Shown here: positions 33,582 to 42,351 of the stretch, piece after piece | Position numbering within the stretch: the first letter of the stretch is position 1 | Layout: each line of letters begins with the position of its first letter | Source: Bradyrhizobium daqingense | GTDB lineage: Bacteria > Pseudomonadota > Alphaproteobacteria > Rhizobiales > Xanthobacteraceae | Assembly: GCF_021044685.1 (NCBI RefSeq) | Contig: NZ_CP088014.1 | Span: 6,000,001 to 6,064,000 of the forward strand | Direction of reading: 5' to 3' | Length of the DNA: 64,000 nt | Program-made: the position numbers and the translations under genes | The notes under the pieces: generated by a model | Told to the model about the DNA's origin: nothing | Databases searched by the model: none | Seen by the model: only the letters and a program-made list of their open reading frames with translations

Positions 33582-34799
33582 GTGACCGACCATTGCCGCC
33601 TCTGCCATTCGACCGACCTGCGACCGGTCATCGACCTCGGACTGATGCCGATTGCGCATCGGCTTCGGCATAGCCGAAACGAGCAGGAGGAGCGGTATCC
33701 GTTCGAGGTACTGGCATGCGGCGAGTGCGGCTTGCCGCAGATCGTCAAGCCGATCGATCCGGATATCCTGTATCGGCAGTTCAATTACAATTTCAGCAGC
33801 TGGAAGCCGGAGCCGCACCAGGTCGACGAGCTCGACACCATCGCGAAGTTCTCGAAGCATCAGTCGGTGTTCGAGATCGGATGCAACGACGGCCTGTTCA
33901 TGGACAAGCTGCGCGAACGCGGTGCGAAGGTCTTGGTGGGCGTGGAGCCCAACCCCGTGTCGGGCAAGCTCGCCCGCGAGCGCGGCATCAAGGTCTATTC
34001 CGACATGATCAGCCCGGCGCTGTGTCACGACGCGGTCGCCGCGGCCGGCAAGTTCGACCTCGTCGTCTCGCGCCAGGTGCTGGAGCACATCGTCGACTTT
34101 GAGAACTTCTTCGACTGCGTGAAAATTGCGCTGCGTGACGACGGTCTGCTGTTCATCGATGTCCCTGATTTCGCTCCCGGCTCGACGTCGGGAGACCTCT
34201 CCGTCCTCTGGGAGGAGCACGTCAGCTATTTCACCGAACCGACCCTGCTCGCGCTGCTGGCGCGCCATGGCTTCGAGGCGGTGTCCGTGAAGAAGTACAA
34301 TTTCAGCGGCGGCAGCCTCGCCATCGCAGTCCGCCGTGCCACGCGCGACGTGACGCCACCGCCCGCTCCGTCTGGGGTCGGCGAGAAATTCGGCCAGCGC
34401 GCCAGGGAATATGGCGCGCGTCTCCGTCCGATCCTCGCCAAGGCCCGTAGCAACGGCGCCGAGATCGCCATCTATGGCGCCGGCTGCCGCGCCTGCACCT
34501 TCACCAATGCCCACGAGCTGACGGAGCTGGTCGACCTCTCGGTCGACGACCAGAAGGAACGACAGGGATTGTTCCTGCCCGGTACCGGCATTCCGATCCG
34601 CGCGCCCGAGGACCTCGCAAGCAAGTCGGATCCGCTGATCTGTCTTCTGGCCGTGAACCAGGAGAATGAAGCCAAGGTCAGCAGCCGGCTGCGCGAGAAC
34701 GTAAAGCGCCCGCTGCACATCGTTTCGATCTTCGCGCCGTCCGACATCTGGAGCGAGCTTGATCGCCTCGAGGCCGCAGCAGGGTCGCGGCATGTCTGA
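33582..34799 (+). CDS. SAM-dependent C-methyltransferase with N-terminal zinc domain (copy 2)
   Basis: A 405-residue paralogue of the methyltransferase at 15161. It has zinc cysteines Cys5, Cys8, Cys46 and Cys49, the SAM loop VFEIGCNDG (96-104), the WEEHVSYF block and a C-terminal domain starting IYGAGCRACTFTN. The GTG start leads directly into the CRLC motif. It overlaps the next gene by 8 bp. It probably adds a C-methyl group to a keto-sugar or works on a related substrate. Confidence 0.83.
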   Translation: MTDHCRLCHSTDLRPVIDLGLMPIAHRLRHSRNEQEERYPFEVLACGECGLPQIVKPIDPDILYRQFNYNFSSWKPEPHQVDELDTIAKFSKHQSVFEIGCNDGLFMDKLRERGAKVLVGVEPNPVSGKLARERGIKVYSDMISPALCHDAVAAAGKFDLVVSRQVLEHIVDFENFFDCVKIALRDDGLLFIDVPDFAPGSTSGDLSVLWEEHVSYFTEPTLLALLARHGFEAVSVKKYNFSGGSLAIAVRRATRDVTPPPAPSGVGEKFGQRAREYGARLRPILAKARSNGAEIAIYGAGCRACTFTNAHELTELVDLSVDDQKERQGLFLPGTGIPIRAPEDLASKSDPLICLLAVNQENEAKVSSRLRENVKRPLHIVSIFAPSDIWSELDRLEAAAGSRHV

Positions 34800-35997
34800 G
34801 GACAAGCTCTTCAACTATTACGAACGTCAAAACGTCCTGCCGACGTTCGGGAATTTCAAGTCGTCTGCCGAACTCGGAGCCTATGCCGGCCAGCGGCGCG
34901 AGCTGTTTTCGGACAAGTTGGTGCTCCCGCTGCCGCTGTTCCGCGATGCCGAGGTGCTCGAGTTCGGTCCTGATTCCGGCGAGAATGCCCTGGTGTTCGC
35001 CAGCTGGGGCGCGAACATGACACTTGCCGAGCCAAACCGGCACGCGCACGAAAAAATTCAGGCCTACTTCGCGCATTTTGGCCAGACCGAGCGTCTACGC
35101 GAACTCGCGTTGTCCGATGTCGAAGGATTTCGCAGCGACCGCCGCTTCGACGTCATCGATGCCGAGGGATTCATCTACACGGTGCAGCCAAGCGAAAAAT
35201 GGCTCGGCATCTTTCACCGGTTGCTCAATCCGGACGGTTATGCCGTCGTTTCCTACTATGAGCGTTATGGCGGCTTCTTCGAACTCGCGCTCAAGGCGAT
35301 CCATGCCGCCGGCAAGGCATTGACGGGCCGCCCTGCGCTGGAAACGGCGAAGATGCTGTTCGAGGCGAAATGGAACAGTATTCCGCACACCCGCAGCTTC
35401 GATTCCTGGCTGATGGACGTGCTCGAAAATCCCTTTGTCCGGCACCGCTACTTCCTCGACGCCAGCGCCTTGTGCACGGCTGCGCATGAGCAGGGCTTCG
35501 ACATCCATTCGGCATGGCCGGCCTATCGCGACAGCCTGGATGTCTACTGGCACAAGAAGGTTCTGCCCGACGACGAAAAGCTGCGGCGCGCGGCGCGCCA
35601 TCTCGGCCGCAGCCGTCTGAGCTTCCTCGGCGGCCGGAAGCTCTATCTGGTCGGCAACATCGAGGCTGTCGATGCGATCTCGGCGTCGATCGAAGCGCTG
35701 GTGCTCGATGTCGACGGGATGATCGACCATCCCTTCGGCGACTGCCTGCCGCGGGCGATCTCGAGCCTCGCGTTATTGCGCGAAACGATCCGGACGACGG
35801 ACATTCTGGCCGACGATGCTGCCGATATCGACGCCATCCTTGCGACGCTCGACAGTTTCCATCGTATCTTTGGTGCAATCGGGCGGCGGGATGCATCCGC
35901 AGTCACCGCCCGCACCCAGTCCGACCCCGCATTCATCAACACCTGGGGTCAGCCGGCGCATTTCCTCGTCATCCGGAAGCGCTTCGAGGGAGCCTAG
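34792..35997 (+). CDS. SAM-dependent methyltransferase-like protein
   Basis: Protein of 401 residues with an N-terminal SAM-binding-like domain: AEVLEFGPDSGENALVFA at about 50-70, and FDVIDAEGFIYTVQP in the position of motif II/post I. The C-terminal half is unfamiliar and mostly helical. It starts at the ATG inside the preceding stop region (ATGTCTGA). I recognise the fold but not the substrate. It may act with the methyltransferase it is coupled to. Confidence 0.7.
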   Translation: MSEDKLFNYYERQNVLPTFGNFKSSAELGAYAGQRRELFSDKLVLPLPLFRDAEVLEFGPDSGENALVFASWGANMTLAEPNRHAHEKIQAYFAHFGQTERLRELALSDVEGFRSDRRFDVIDAEGFIYTVQPSEKWLGIFHRLLNPDGYAVVSYYERYGGFFELALKAIHAAGKALTGRPALETAKMLFEAKWNSIPHTRSFDSWLMDVLENPFVRHRYFLDASALCTAAHEQGFDIHSAWPAYRDSLDVYWHKKVLPDDEKLRRAARHLGRSRLSFLGGRKLYLVGNIEAVDAISASIEALVLDVDGMIDHPFGDCLPRAISSLALLRETIRTTDILADDAADIDAILATLDSFHRIFGAIGRRDASAVTARTQSDPAFINTWGQPAHFLVIRKRFEGA

Positions 35998-36000
35998 CCA

Positions 36001-37029
36001 GTGAGGCCAGGCATTGGCATTATCGGAACGGGCATGGTCGGCCAGATGTGCCACCTCGCCAATTTCGCTGCCAATCCCGCCTGCAGCGTCGTCGCAATCG
36101 CCGATCTGCGGCCCGATCTGGCCGCCGCCGCGGCTCGGAAGTTCGGCATTCCCCGGATCTACGGCACGCACCGGGAGCTGCTCGCGGACAGCGCGGTATC
36201 CGCCGTCATCGTCGTGACGAAGCGCCGCGCCACCGGGCCGATCGTCCTCGATGCGTTGAACAGCGGCCGGCACGTTTTGTCGGAAAAGCCGATGGCCTAT
36301 ACGACGGCTCAGGCCAAGACGCTGGTCGAGGCTGCACAGCGACAAGGCCTCATTTACGGCATCGGCTACATGAAACGTCACGACGCCGGCGTGGCGCGCG
36401 CGCTGGTGGAGCTATCGCGCATTCGTGCAGACCAGTCGCTCGGCCGGATCGTCGGCGCGCGCGGGTGGTGCTTTGGAGGTGATACCGGCCGAGCGCAGGA
36501 CAATTTCGTCATGACCGGCGAAGCGCGGCCGGATGGTCTCGAGCTCTGGCAGGACGGTCCCGACTGGATGTCGGACGCGATGCGGCCAGGCTACGATAAT
36601 TTTCTGAACGTGTTCAGCCATATCATCAATTTGGCGCGCTACGTGCTCGGTCCGTCGCCGACAGTCGCCGAAAGCTCCGTCGAGATCTCGGGAGCTGCGC
36701 GCGTCATTCTCGACTTCGACGGCATCGCGTGCACGCTGGATCTCGTGAACGGGTCCGAGGGCACTTGGCGCGAGGGACTGACGATCGAGTTCGAGCGGGG
36801 GGCGGTGACCATCGAATTGCCCCCGCCGTTCGCCGAGCAGGAGGCGGAGGTCATTGTCGATCACGATGGTCACTCCAGGCGGCTGATCCGTGAAACCAGC
36901 TGGGCTTTTCGGCGCCAAGCCGACGCTTTTGTCTCCGATGTCGTCGAACGCCGGATACCTCTGGCCTCCGGGGCGGATTCGGTGACAGACATCGCGCTTG
37001 CGGAGGCAGTCTGGAAGCGGACGGACTAG
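36001..37029 (+). CDS. Gfo/Idh/MocA family NAD(P)-dependent oxidoreductase
   Basis: Sugar oxidoreductase of 342 residues with the N-terminal Rossmann motif GTGMVG (9-14) and the family EKP (95-97). A C-terminal alpha/beta domain follows (YDNFLNVFSHIINLARYVLG). The GTG start is 3 bp after the previous stop. It would oxidise or reduce a sugar hydroxyl/keto group in the pathway. Its stop overlaps the convergent membrane-protein gene by 4 bp, so the two transcripts meet tail to tail with no terminator between them. Confidence 0.83.
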   Translation: MRPGIGIIGTGMVGQMCHLANFAANPACSVVAIADLRPDLAAAAARKFGIPRIYGTHRELLADSAVSAVIVVTKRRATGPIVLDALNSGRHVLSEKPMAYTTAQAKTLVEAAQRQGLIYGIGYMKRHDAGVARALVELSRIRADQSLGRIVGARGWCFGGDTGRAQDNFVMTGEARPDGLELWQDGPDWMSDAMRPGYDNFLNVFSHIINLARYVLGPSPTVAESSVEISGAARVILDFDGIACTLDLVNGSEGTWREGLTIEFERGAVTIELPPPFAEQEAEVIVDHDGHSRRLIRETSWAFRRQADAFVSDVVERRIPLASGADSVTDIALAEAVWKRTD

Positions 37030-38720
37030 CGGCTAGGCTCGGCGCCCTTTCCTGAAGCGTCGAGCGGAATGACACCGGCGATCGGTCCCACCTTGATCGT
37101 GACCTTTGCAAGTTGGTCGAGCAACTCAGCGACATCACAGCGCGCAAGAAACCGGCATGCATAGTACTTCCACACCAAGATCTGGTTCGGTGCCGCTCCA
37201 GGGCCAGGCTGCAACGAGATCGTGGCTTGCGGCCCTGACGGATCGAAGTGATGGAATGCGCTTCCCGGAGACGTCCGCGATTCCTCCATTTCCTGCAGGA
37301 TGGTGGGCCGCTCGGCAACCAGAGTAAAACCGAAAAAGGGCTGATTGCCCCAAGCGAGGCGAAGCATTCCGGTGACCTCGGCCAAGCCGAACGGCACGAA
37401 CCGTGCTGGGTAATTCTGAAAGCCGTCATCGACCGCATAGACCGTCGCCGGGGGCTGGACCCGGCCGGCAAGGTCACGCGTGAGAGCCTCCTGCTTCAGC
37501 ATTCTCGCTTGCAGGAAGATGTAGTCGTTCCACAGCAGGCCAACCGACACGATCATGCCCAATCCGAAAACGACTGCGAAGGCCTTGCCGGAGCCGACCC
37601 AACGTTGAGCGTGCCGCTTCAATGCAAGCAGAGCCAGCGCCGACGGCACACCGAACATCAGCAGGTGACGGCTCTCGTAAAAATGCGAGGAAGAGGGCCG
37701 CAGGCCGGCGATCACATAGGGCGACGACAATGCGAAGAACAAGGCCGCGGCGAGGATCAACGGCAAGGCCCTCCCGCTTCTGGACGCGGTCGGTTCTGTA
37801 CCGGGACGCAGCAGCAGTACGACAATGCTGACGAGGACCGTAGCCATGACGAAGAGCGCTGGGAGCTGGATCGCCGCTCGGACAGCATGGGCCAGGACGT
37901 CCCTGTAGCCCGCGGCGACGAACGCCCCCCATCCCTTCGCCAATTCGGCGAGCGTCGGGAAATGGGCGTTGTAGTGCTGCGCGTACACGCCGATCCGTTT
38001 GAACCAGATGTTGAGCGCGCCCCAGTAGACCAGAGGAAGCACGACCAATTCCGGGTAGCTCAAAGCGGAGCGCCAGGCCGCGAGCCACGTGCGGCGAACG
38101 AACCCATGCGCAACGTCTGCGCCTCGCCACATCGCGATGAAGAGGCCAAGCATCACGAAGGCATAGAGCATGATCGTCGAGTTGAGCGCGAAGCTCAGCA
38201 AGAACACCAACGCACAAGCCACCCGAAGGAGCGCGCGACGCAGGCCGCGGGCGCCAAAGGCGAGCGTCAGCAGCCATGCACCGACGAACGAAAGTCCAAA
38301 GCTGAAGACATAGACCGCGTTGGCCTTGCCCGCCCAAAGCTGATAGCCGGGATAGGTCCAGACGATCACGGCAAAGCCGGCCGCTTCAGCACGATCGAGC
38401 AAGCCGAGCCGCGTTGCCGTCAGCACCAGGCATGTCGCGCCGAAGAGGATTCCGGCAAACGCCAACGACACCATCACGGCGACCGGCGCGCCCGTCCAGT
38501 TCGCGAACGTGTCGTAGCTGTAGAAGATCGGATGGCCGGCGCCGTTCAGCAGGAAATCAATGTCGATGAAATAATCCGGACGTGGCTTAAGCACCAGCCA
38601 GTCGTCCATGAAGAGGCCGTGGTTCAGCAGCATTGGTGCATGCGCGACCAACAACGCTATGAGCAGAACGGCTATCGCGCGCGACAAGGGGGGCATGCTC
38701 GGACGGGTGAGGAAGGGCAT
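37026..38720 (-). CDS. Polytopic membrane protein, probable GT-C-type glycosyltransferase
   Basis: Protein of 564 residues with about 11-12 hydrophobic segments. The acidic pair in FMDDWLVL follows the first membrane segment, the hallmark position of the catalytic acids in GT-C glycosyltransferases that use polyprenyl-phosphate sugars. The C-terminal 130 residues are soluble and probably periplasmic. The ATG of MPFLTRP is used, and a TTG three codons upstream is possible. It is on the opposite strand to its neighbours, divergent from the pair at 38854-39875. The acceptor and donor are unknown. Confidence 0.65.
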   Translation of the reverse strand: MPFLTRPSMPPLSRAIAVLLIALLVAHAPMLLNHGLFMDDWLVLKPRPDYFIDIDFLLNGAGHPIFYSYDTFANWTGAPVAVMVSLAFAGILFGATCLVLTATRLGLLDRAEAAGFAVIVWTYPGYQLWAGKANAVYVFSFGLSFVGAWLLTLAFGARGLRRALLRVACALVFLLSFALNSTIMLYAFVMLGLFIAMWRGADVAHGFVRRTWLAAWRSALSYPELVVLPLVYWGALNIWFKRIGVYAQHYNAHFPTLAELAKGWGAFVAAGYRDVLAHAVRAAIQLPALFVMATVLVSIVVLLLRPGTEPTASRSGRALPLILAAALFFALSSPYVIAGLRPSSSHFYESRHLLMFGVPSALALLALKRHAQRWVGSGKAFAVVFGLGMIVSVGLLWNDYIFLQARMLKQEALTRDLAGRVQPPATVYAVDDGFQNYPARFVPFGLAEVTGMLRLAWGNQPFFGFTLVAERPTILQEMEESRTSPGSAFHHFDPSGPQATISLQPGPGAAPNQILVWKYYACRFLARCDVAELLDQLAKVTIKVGPIAGVIPLDASGKGAEPSR

Positions 38721-38779
38721 CGCCAGCAAGGACTCGCACGGCCGCGCGGCTGCTGCAAGAGCGGGATGGCAGGCTTCCC

Positions 38780-38808
38780 TTGACCGGAAATATCCGACCT
38801 CCTATAGA
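38780..38808 (+). promoter_or_regulatory. Probable promoter of the 168-aa membrane protein pair
   Basis: TTGACC (38780-38785) and TATAGA (38803-38808) are exactly 17 bp apart, placing the start of transcription about 40 bp before the ATG at 38854. The -35 hexamer is identical to that of the secE promoter. The spacing and both boxes are near consensus. Confidence 0.6.
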
Positions 38809-38853
38809 CCTTCACTAGCTGAGCCCGAGAGGCGTCAGGGACGATTTTCCGCA

Positions 38854-39360
38854 ATGAACATGCTACCCGGCCCGGCGCAGGCCGCTGCAATCGGCCTCAG
38901 CATCGCCTTCCCGCTTTTATTGCTGGGCTATGCGCGCATCGCGGCCACCGGCGGATCCGGCCGCCGTTTTCGGCTCGGCTGCGTCAGCCTCGTCGTTCTC
39001 TTTGCGGTTGCCTGCATCGCACTTCCCGGTGAACGCCATATCGACGACGTGATCGGCGGTCTCTTGCTGTTAGCGACAGCGATGATGTTTTGCTACATCC
39101 TCTTCAGCCTGCTGGCTTGGGGCTTTACGCTGACGTTGCTCACGGCGCTGGTCAAGACCGGGCGTCCCCTCACCTTGGAGCAATGGGCTGCAGCCTACAT
39201 GCAGGGCGGCGATCTCGGCGCGTTCGCGCACAATCGTCTGAAACTCCTGTTCGGTTCGGGGTTGGTGGTGACGGAAGATGCCAAGCTGGCGCCGACCCCC
39301 AAGGGGGTGGCGGTCGCGCATCTGGTCAAGCTGGTTCGTCTATCGACGGGCCTTGGGTGA
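38854..39360 (+). CDS. 168-aa membrane protein with C-terminal winged-helix-like domain (first of pair)
   Basis: Unrecognised small protein. Residues about 1-95 hold three hydrophobic segments. Residues about 100-168 form a soluble tail (PLTLEQWAAAYMQGG, NRLKLLFGSGLVV, LAPTPKGVAVAHLV) that reads like a winged-helix domain with its recognition helix and hairpin. The start ATG is 46 bp after a good promoter. It is exactly the same length as the next gene's product and similar in plan. Confidence 0.7.
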   Translation: MNMLPGPAQAAAIGLSIAFPLLLLGYARIAATGGSGRRFRLGCVSLVVLFAVACIALPGERHIDDVIGGLLLLATAMMFCYILFSLLAWGFTLTLLTALVKTGRPLTLEQWAAAYMQGGDLGAFAHNRLKLLFGSGLVVTEDAKLAPTPKGVAVAHLVKLVRLSTGLG

Positions 39361-39368
39361 GTGGCACG

Positions 39369-39875
39369 ATGTCCTACGTTGTCGGATTGACCGCCGTCGT
39401 CGCCTTCGCCGTGCTGTCCCCTGCCCTGCAGCTGATGGCCCGCGCTTTCGCGTGGCCACTGTCATCCGTCGTCCTGCTCGCGGTCGCCGCGGTCGTTGCG
39501 CATGGTTTCGGCGTGGCGCTCGGCATTCTCGTCGTGCCGCAGTTCCAATACTGGGACGCCGCGTCGATTTTCGGATTTTGCGTCATGGCCTATGTTTTTG
39601 CCTTCGGCGCCGTATACAGATCGGTTTCGCTGAGCATCCTGCTCAGCCTCGTTGGCCGGCCGGGACGGAGTGCCCCGCTTGCCGAGATCGTCGAACGACA
39701 AGTTCCAGATTTGTTCCGGGAACGAACCAACGCCTTGGTCGACGGCGGCCTCGTCGAACGGGTCGACACGAACTTTGTGGCGACCGCGGCAGGCCGGAAC
39801 TTGGCAGGCAGCGTCGGGCGGTTGCGGCGTGCCTTTGGTATCGGCGACACCAGTCTCTACGATTTTTCCGATTAG
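39369..39875 (+). CDS. 168-aa membrane protein with C-terminal winged-helix-like domain (second of pair)
   Basis: Unrecognised. Three to four hydrophobic segments fill residues 1-100. The cytoplasmic tail (APLAEIVERQVPDLF, RTNALVDGGLVERVD, FVATAAGRNLAGSV) again resembles a winged helix. It begins 8 bp after the first gene. The matching length and architecture suggest that the two form a hetero-oligomer, perhaps a membrane-bound sensor or a scaffold for the adjacent glycosyltransferase. Confidence 0.7.
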   Translation: MSYVVGLTAVVAFAVLSPALQLMARAFAWPLSSVVLLAVAAVVAHGFGVALGILVVPQFQYWDAASIFGFCVMAYVFAFGAVYRSVSLSILLSLVGRPGRSAPLAEIVERQVPDLFRERTNALVDGGLVERVDTNFVATAAGRNLAGSVGRLRRAFGIGDTSLYDFSD

Positions 39876-40016
39876 TTGCGCGGAATACACACTCGCCGAT
39901 TCCGTATCGTTTGCAGGGGACTACCTGCGCGTGGCGCATTGTTCTCCCTGCCCAGATCACTTAGAGTTGTGACCAGGGTTCCAACAGTAAGAGTAGCCGT
40001 CCGACGGCAGCACGCG

Positions 40017-40778
40017 ATGACACCTTCCAGGGCGGCAAAAAGGCTTACGATCGTCATCCCTGCGCTGAACGAGCAGGACAAGATCGCCGACACCATCGGC
40101 GGCGTGCTTCCGCTCGCGCGCGAGCTGCTCGACGATTTCGAGATCTTCCTGATCGACGACGGCAGCACGGACGCCACCGGCGCGATCATGGACGAGTTCG
40201 CGGCCCACGAGCCGCGCATCATCGTGCATCACAACCCCGAACGGCGAGGCGTCGGTGCCGGCTTCGAATATGCGCTGTCGCGCGCCAAGTTCGACGCCAT
40301 CACGCTCATTCCGGGCGACCACGCTTTTCGGAACGAAGGCATCGCCCGGATGTTCAAGGCGGCGGGCGCGGCCGACCTCGTCATCACCTATCGCGACAAC
40401 CAGTCGGACCGCTCGGTCAACCGCTCGCTCCAGTCACATTCGCTGCGGCTCATTCTGAATTGCCTGTTCGGCTTCTGGCTGTCCGACTACCACAGCATGA
40501 TCGTCTACCCCGTCAAATGGCTGCGCCAGATCGCGGTCAAGGCCGACGGCTACGGCTATCAGATTTGTGCGTTGATCTCGCTGCTCCAGCTCGGCCTCAC
40601 CCACGTGCAGGTGCCGGTCAGCCTGAACGCTGAGCTCAAGGGATCGTCCCGCGCATTGCGGCTGCGGACCTATTTCGAGCTCGGAGGCACGATCCTCTCG
40701 CTGCTCCGCCGCGTTCCCATCCGTGACGTCGATCTTAGTCGAGTCCCCGCCGACACCCAGCGGACCCCGGCGCGCTGA
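40017..40778 (+). CDS. Family 2 glycosyltransferase, DPM1-like
   Basis: GT2 enzyme of 253 residues without membrane helices. It has the nucleotide-binding DDGSTDAT (Asp47, Asp48), and GDHAF at about 100 takes the position of the DxD motif. By fold it resembles dolichol-/polyprenyl-phosphate sugar synthases, which load a sugar on a lipid carrier at the inner face of the membrane. The ATG at 40017 is used because the upstream extension is not GT2-like. It is the last gene before tRNA-Trp, which faces it on the other strand. Confidence 0.83.
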   Translation: MTPSRAAKRLTIVIPALNEQDKIADTIGGVLPLARELLDDFEIFLIDDGSTDATGAIMDEFAAHEPRIIVHHNPERRGVGAGFEYALSRAKFDAITLIPGDHAFRNEGIARMFKAAGAADLVITYRDNQSDRSVNRSLQSHSLRLILNCLFGFWLSDYHSMIVYPVKWLRQIAVKADGYGYQICALISLLQLGLTHVQVPVSLNAELKGSSRALRLRTYFELGGTILSLLRRVPIRDVDLSRVPADTQRTPAR

Positions 40779-40816
40779 ACCGTCTACACCTGCTCGGCCG
40801 GCACATTGCGATTCGC

Positions 40817-40836
40817 AAAACGGGGACGCGTGTCCC
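40817..40836 (-). terminator. Candidate terminator after tRNA-Trp
   Basis: On the minus strand a 5-bp GGGAC/GTCCC stem with an ACGC loop (40823-40836) is followed within two bases by a TTTT run. It lies about 40 bp beyond the tRNA 3' end. The short stem makes it a weak terminator. Confidence 0.4.
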
Positions 40837-40873
40837 TATCCCGTCAGCGTATAGACTAAGTGGTTGATTTCGC

Positions 40874-40949
40874 TGGCAGGAGTGGCAGGGCTCGAACCTG
40901 CGACCCCCGGTTTTGGAGACCGGTGCTCTACCAATTGAGCTACACTCCT
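40874..40949 (-). tRNA. trnW: tRNA-Trp (CCA anticodon)
   Basis: A full 76-nt cloverleaf: acceptor arm AGGAGTG paired with CACTCCT, D arm TAGCTCAATTGGTAGAGC, anticodon stem CCGGT/ACCGG with loop CTCCAAA giving anticodon CCA, and T arm GCAGGTTCGAGCCCTGC. The discriminator is G and the CCA end is encoded. Next to secE in most alphaproteobacteria, it is here separated from secE by about 26 kb of sugar genes. Confidence 0.96.
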
Positions 40950-41099
40950 ACAGACCCCGCGTCGCCTTGGGATCAGGGCCGCTTTCAAGCACAGGGGACG
41001 GCCGGTTTGCAAGGGTGAACCGCGCCGGCTTCGCTTGTTTGTACCGGGGTTTTTGGGCCACAGTCCGTTCCCGATAATCAAGAGCAACCGGGAGTGCCC

Positions 41100-42341
41100 A
41101 TGACCACGACAGCGACCGCCACAGCGACCGCTCCAGCCGCCCCACAGGCCACGACCGCGCCGCAGACCCCGCCTCTGCCGGAAGCGCGCCCCGAGACGCT
41201 CGGGCTGTCGCGGCCCCGCCTCCAGGCCATGTCGGACGCCTTCAAGCGCGAGATCGACAAAGGAACCGTTCCCGGCGTCACCGTGCTGGTCGCCCGTCAC
41301 GGCCAGATCGGCTGGTTCGAGGCGCTGGGACGGCAGAGCCCGACCGCGCCCATGGCACGTAACTCGATCTTCCGGGTGTTCTCGATGACCAAGCCGATCG
41401 TGTCGGTCGGCATCATGGCCTTGGTCGAGGATGGCCATCTGCTCCTCAGCGACGCGGTCGCCAAGTTCATTCCGGAGTTCGCCAATCAAAAGGTCGGCGT
41501 GGTCGGCAGCGGCAAGCTGGAGCTGGTTCCGCCCAAGCGGCCGATGACGGTGCAGGACCTGCTCCGCCACACCTCCGGCCTCACCTATGAGCATCAGGGC
41601 GACGGCCCCGTGCACAAGCTCTACCAGGAGTCCCGCGTCCGCAGCCGCAAGATCACCAATGCCGAGCACGCCGCGCTGGTGGCGAGCTTCCCGCTGGTCT
41701 GCCATCCCGGCGACGAGTTCAACTACAGCCGCTCCACCGACATCCTCGGCCGCATCATCGAGGTCGTCAGCGGCAAATCGCTCGGCGCGTTCCTCTCCGA
41801 TCGCATCCTGGCGCCCCTGCAGATGGCCGAGACCGGCTTTGCGACATCCGAGGCCAATGCCGGCCGCCTCGCCGAGCCGTTCGCGGCCGATCCCTGGACC
41901 GGCGACAAGGTCGTGCTGTTCAACATGCTCGAGCAGCCGGTGATGGAATCCGGCGGCGGCGGACTGGTCTCGACCACGATGGACTATGCCCGCTTCTGCG
42001 TGATGCTGCGCAATGGCGGCACGCTCGACGGCAACAGGATCATCGGCCGCAAGACGCTGGAGCTGATGGCAGCCGACCATCTCGAACCCCACGTTGTGAC
42101 CAATGGCACGCTGCTGTCGCCCGGCCACGGCTTCGGGCTCGGCTTTGCCGTACGCCGCGAGGCCGGCATCGCGCCCTTCCCCGGCAGCGTCGGCCAGTAT
42201 TTCTGGAGCGGCATTGCGGGCACGTTCTTCTGGATCGATCCGAAGGAGGATTTGTTCGCGGTGTTCATGAGCCAGGGGCCGGGCCAGCGCGACTACACGC
42301 GGACCTTGGTGCGGGATCTGGTGTACGCGGCGGTGGATTGA
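41100..42341 (+). CDS. Serine hydrolase, beta-lactamase/penicillin-binding (EstB-like) family
   Basis: Class C-type serine hydrolase of 413 residues. The nucleophile is Ser95 in the SMTK motif (95-98) and Tyr209 lies in the YSR motif. The threonine/alanine-rich N-terminus (about 1-25) is low-complexity and not a clear signal peptide. The ATG at 41100 is preceded at 5 bp by GGAG, and a GTG two codons upstream is possible. Family members are esterases, D-peptidases or lactonases. It is a stand-alone gene near tRNA-Trp. Confidence 0.8.
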   Translation: MTTTATATATAPAAPQATTAPQTPPLPEARPETLGLSRPRLQAMSDAFKREIDKGTVPGVTVLVARHGQIGWFEALGRQSPTAPMARNSIFRVFSMTKPIVSVGIMALVEDGHLLLSDAVAKFIPEFANQKVGVVGSGKLELVPPKRPMTVQDLLRHTSGLTYEHQGDGPVHKLYQESRVRSRKITNAEHAALVASFPLVCHPGDEFNYSRSTDILGRIIEVVSGKSLGAFLSDRILAPLQMAETGFATSEANAGRLAEPFAADPWTGDKVVLFNMLEQPVMESGGGGLVSTTMDYARFCVMLRNGGTLDGNRIIGRKTLELMAADHLEPHVVTNGTLLSPGHGFGLGFAVRREAGIAPFPGSVGQYFWSGIAGTFFWIDPKEDLFAVFMSQGPGQRDYTRTLVRDLVYAAVD

Positions 42342-42351
42342 GGGGGGCGCC

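Noticed and set aside
40874..40949. Classical genomic-island attachment site at tRNA-Trp
   Set aside because: No integrase, no transposase and no copy of the tRNA 3' end was found near secE or in the cluster, so site-specific integration is not supported.
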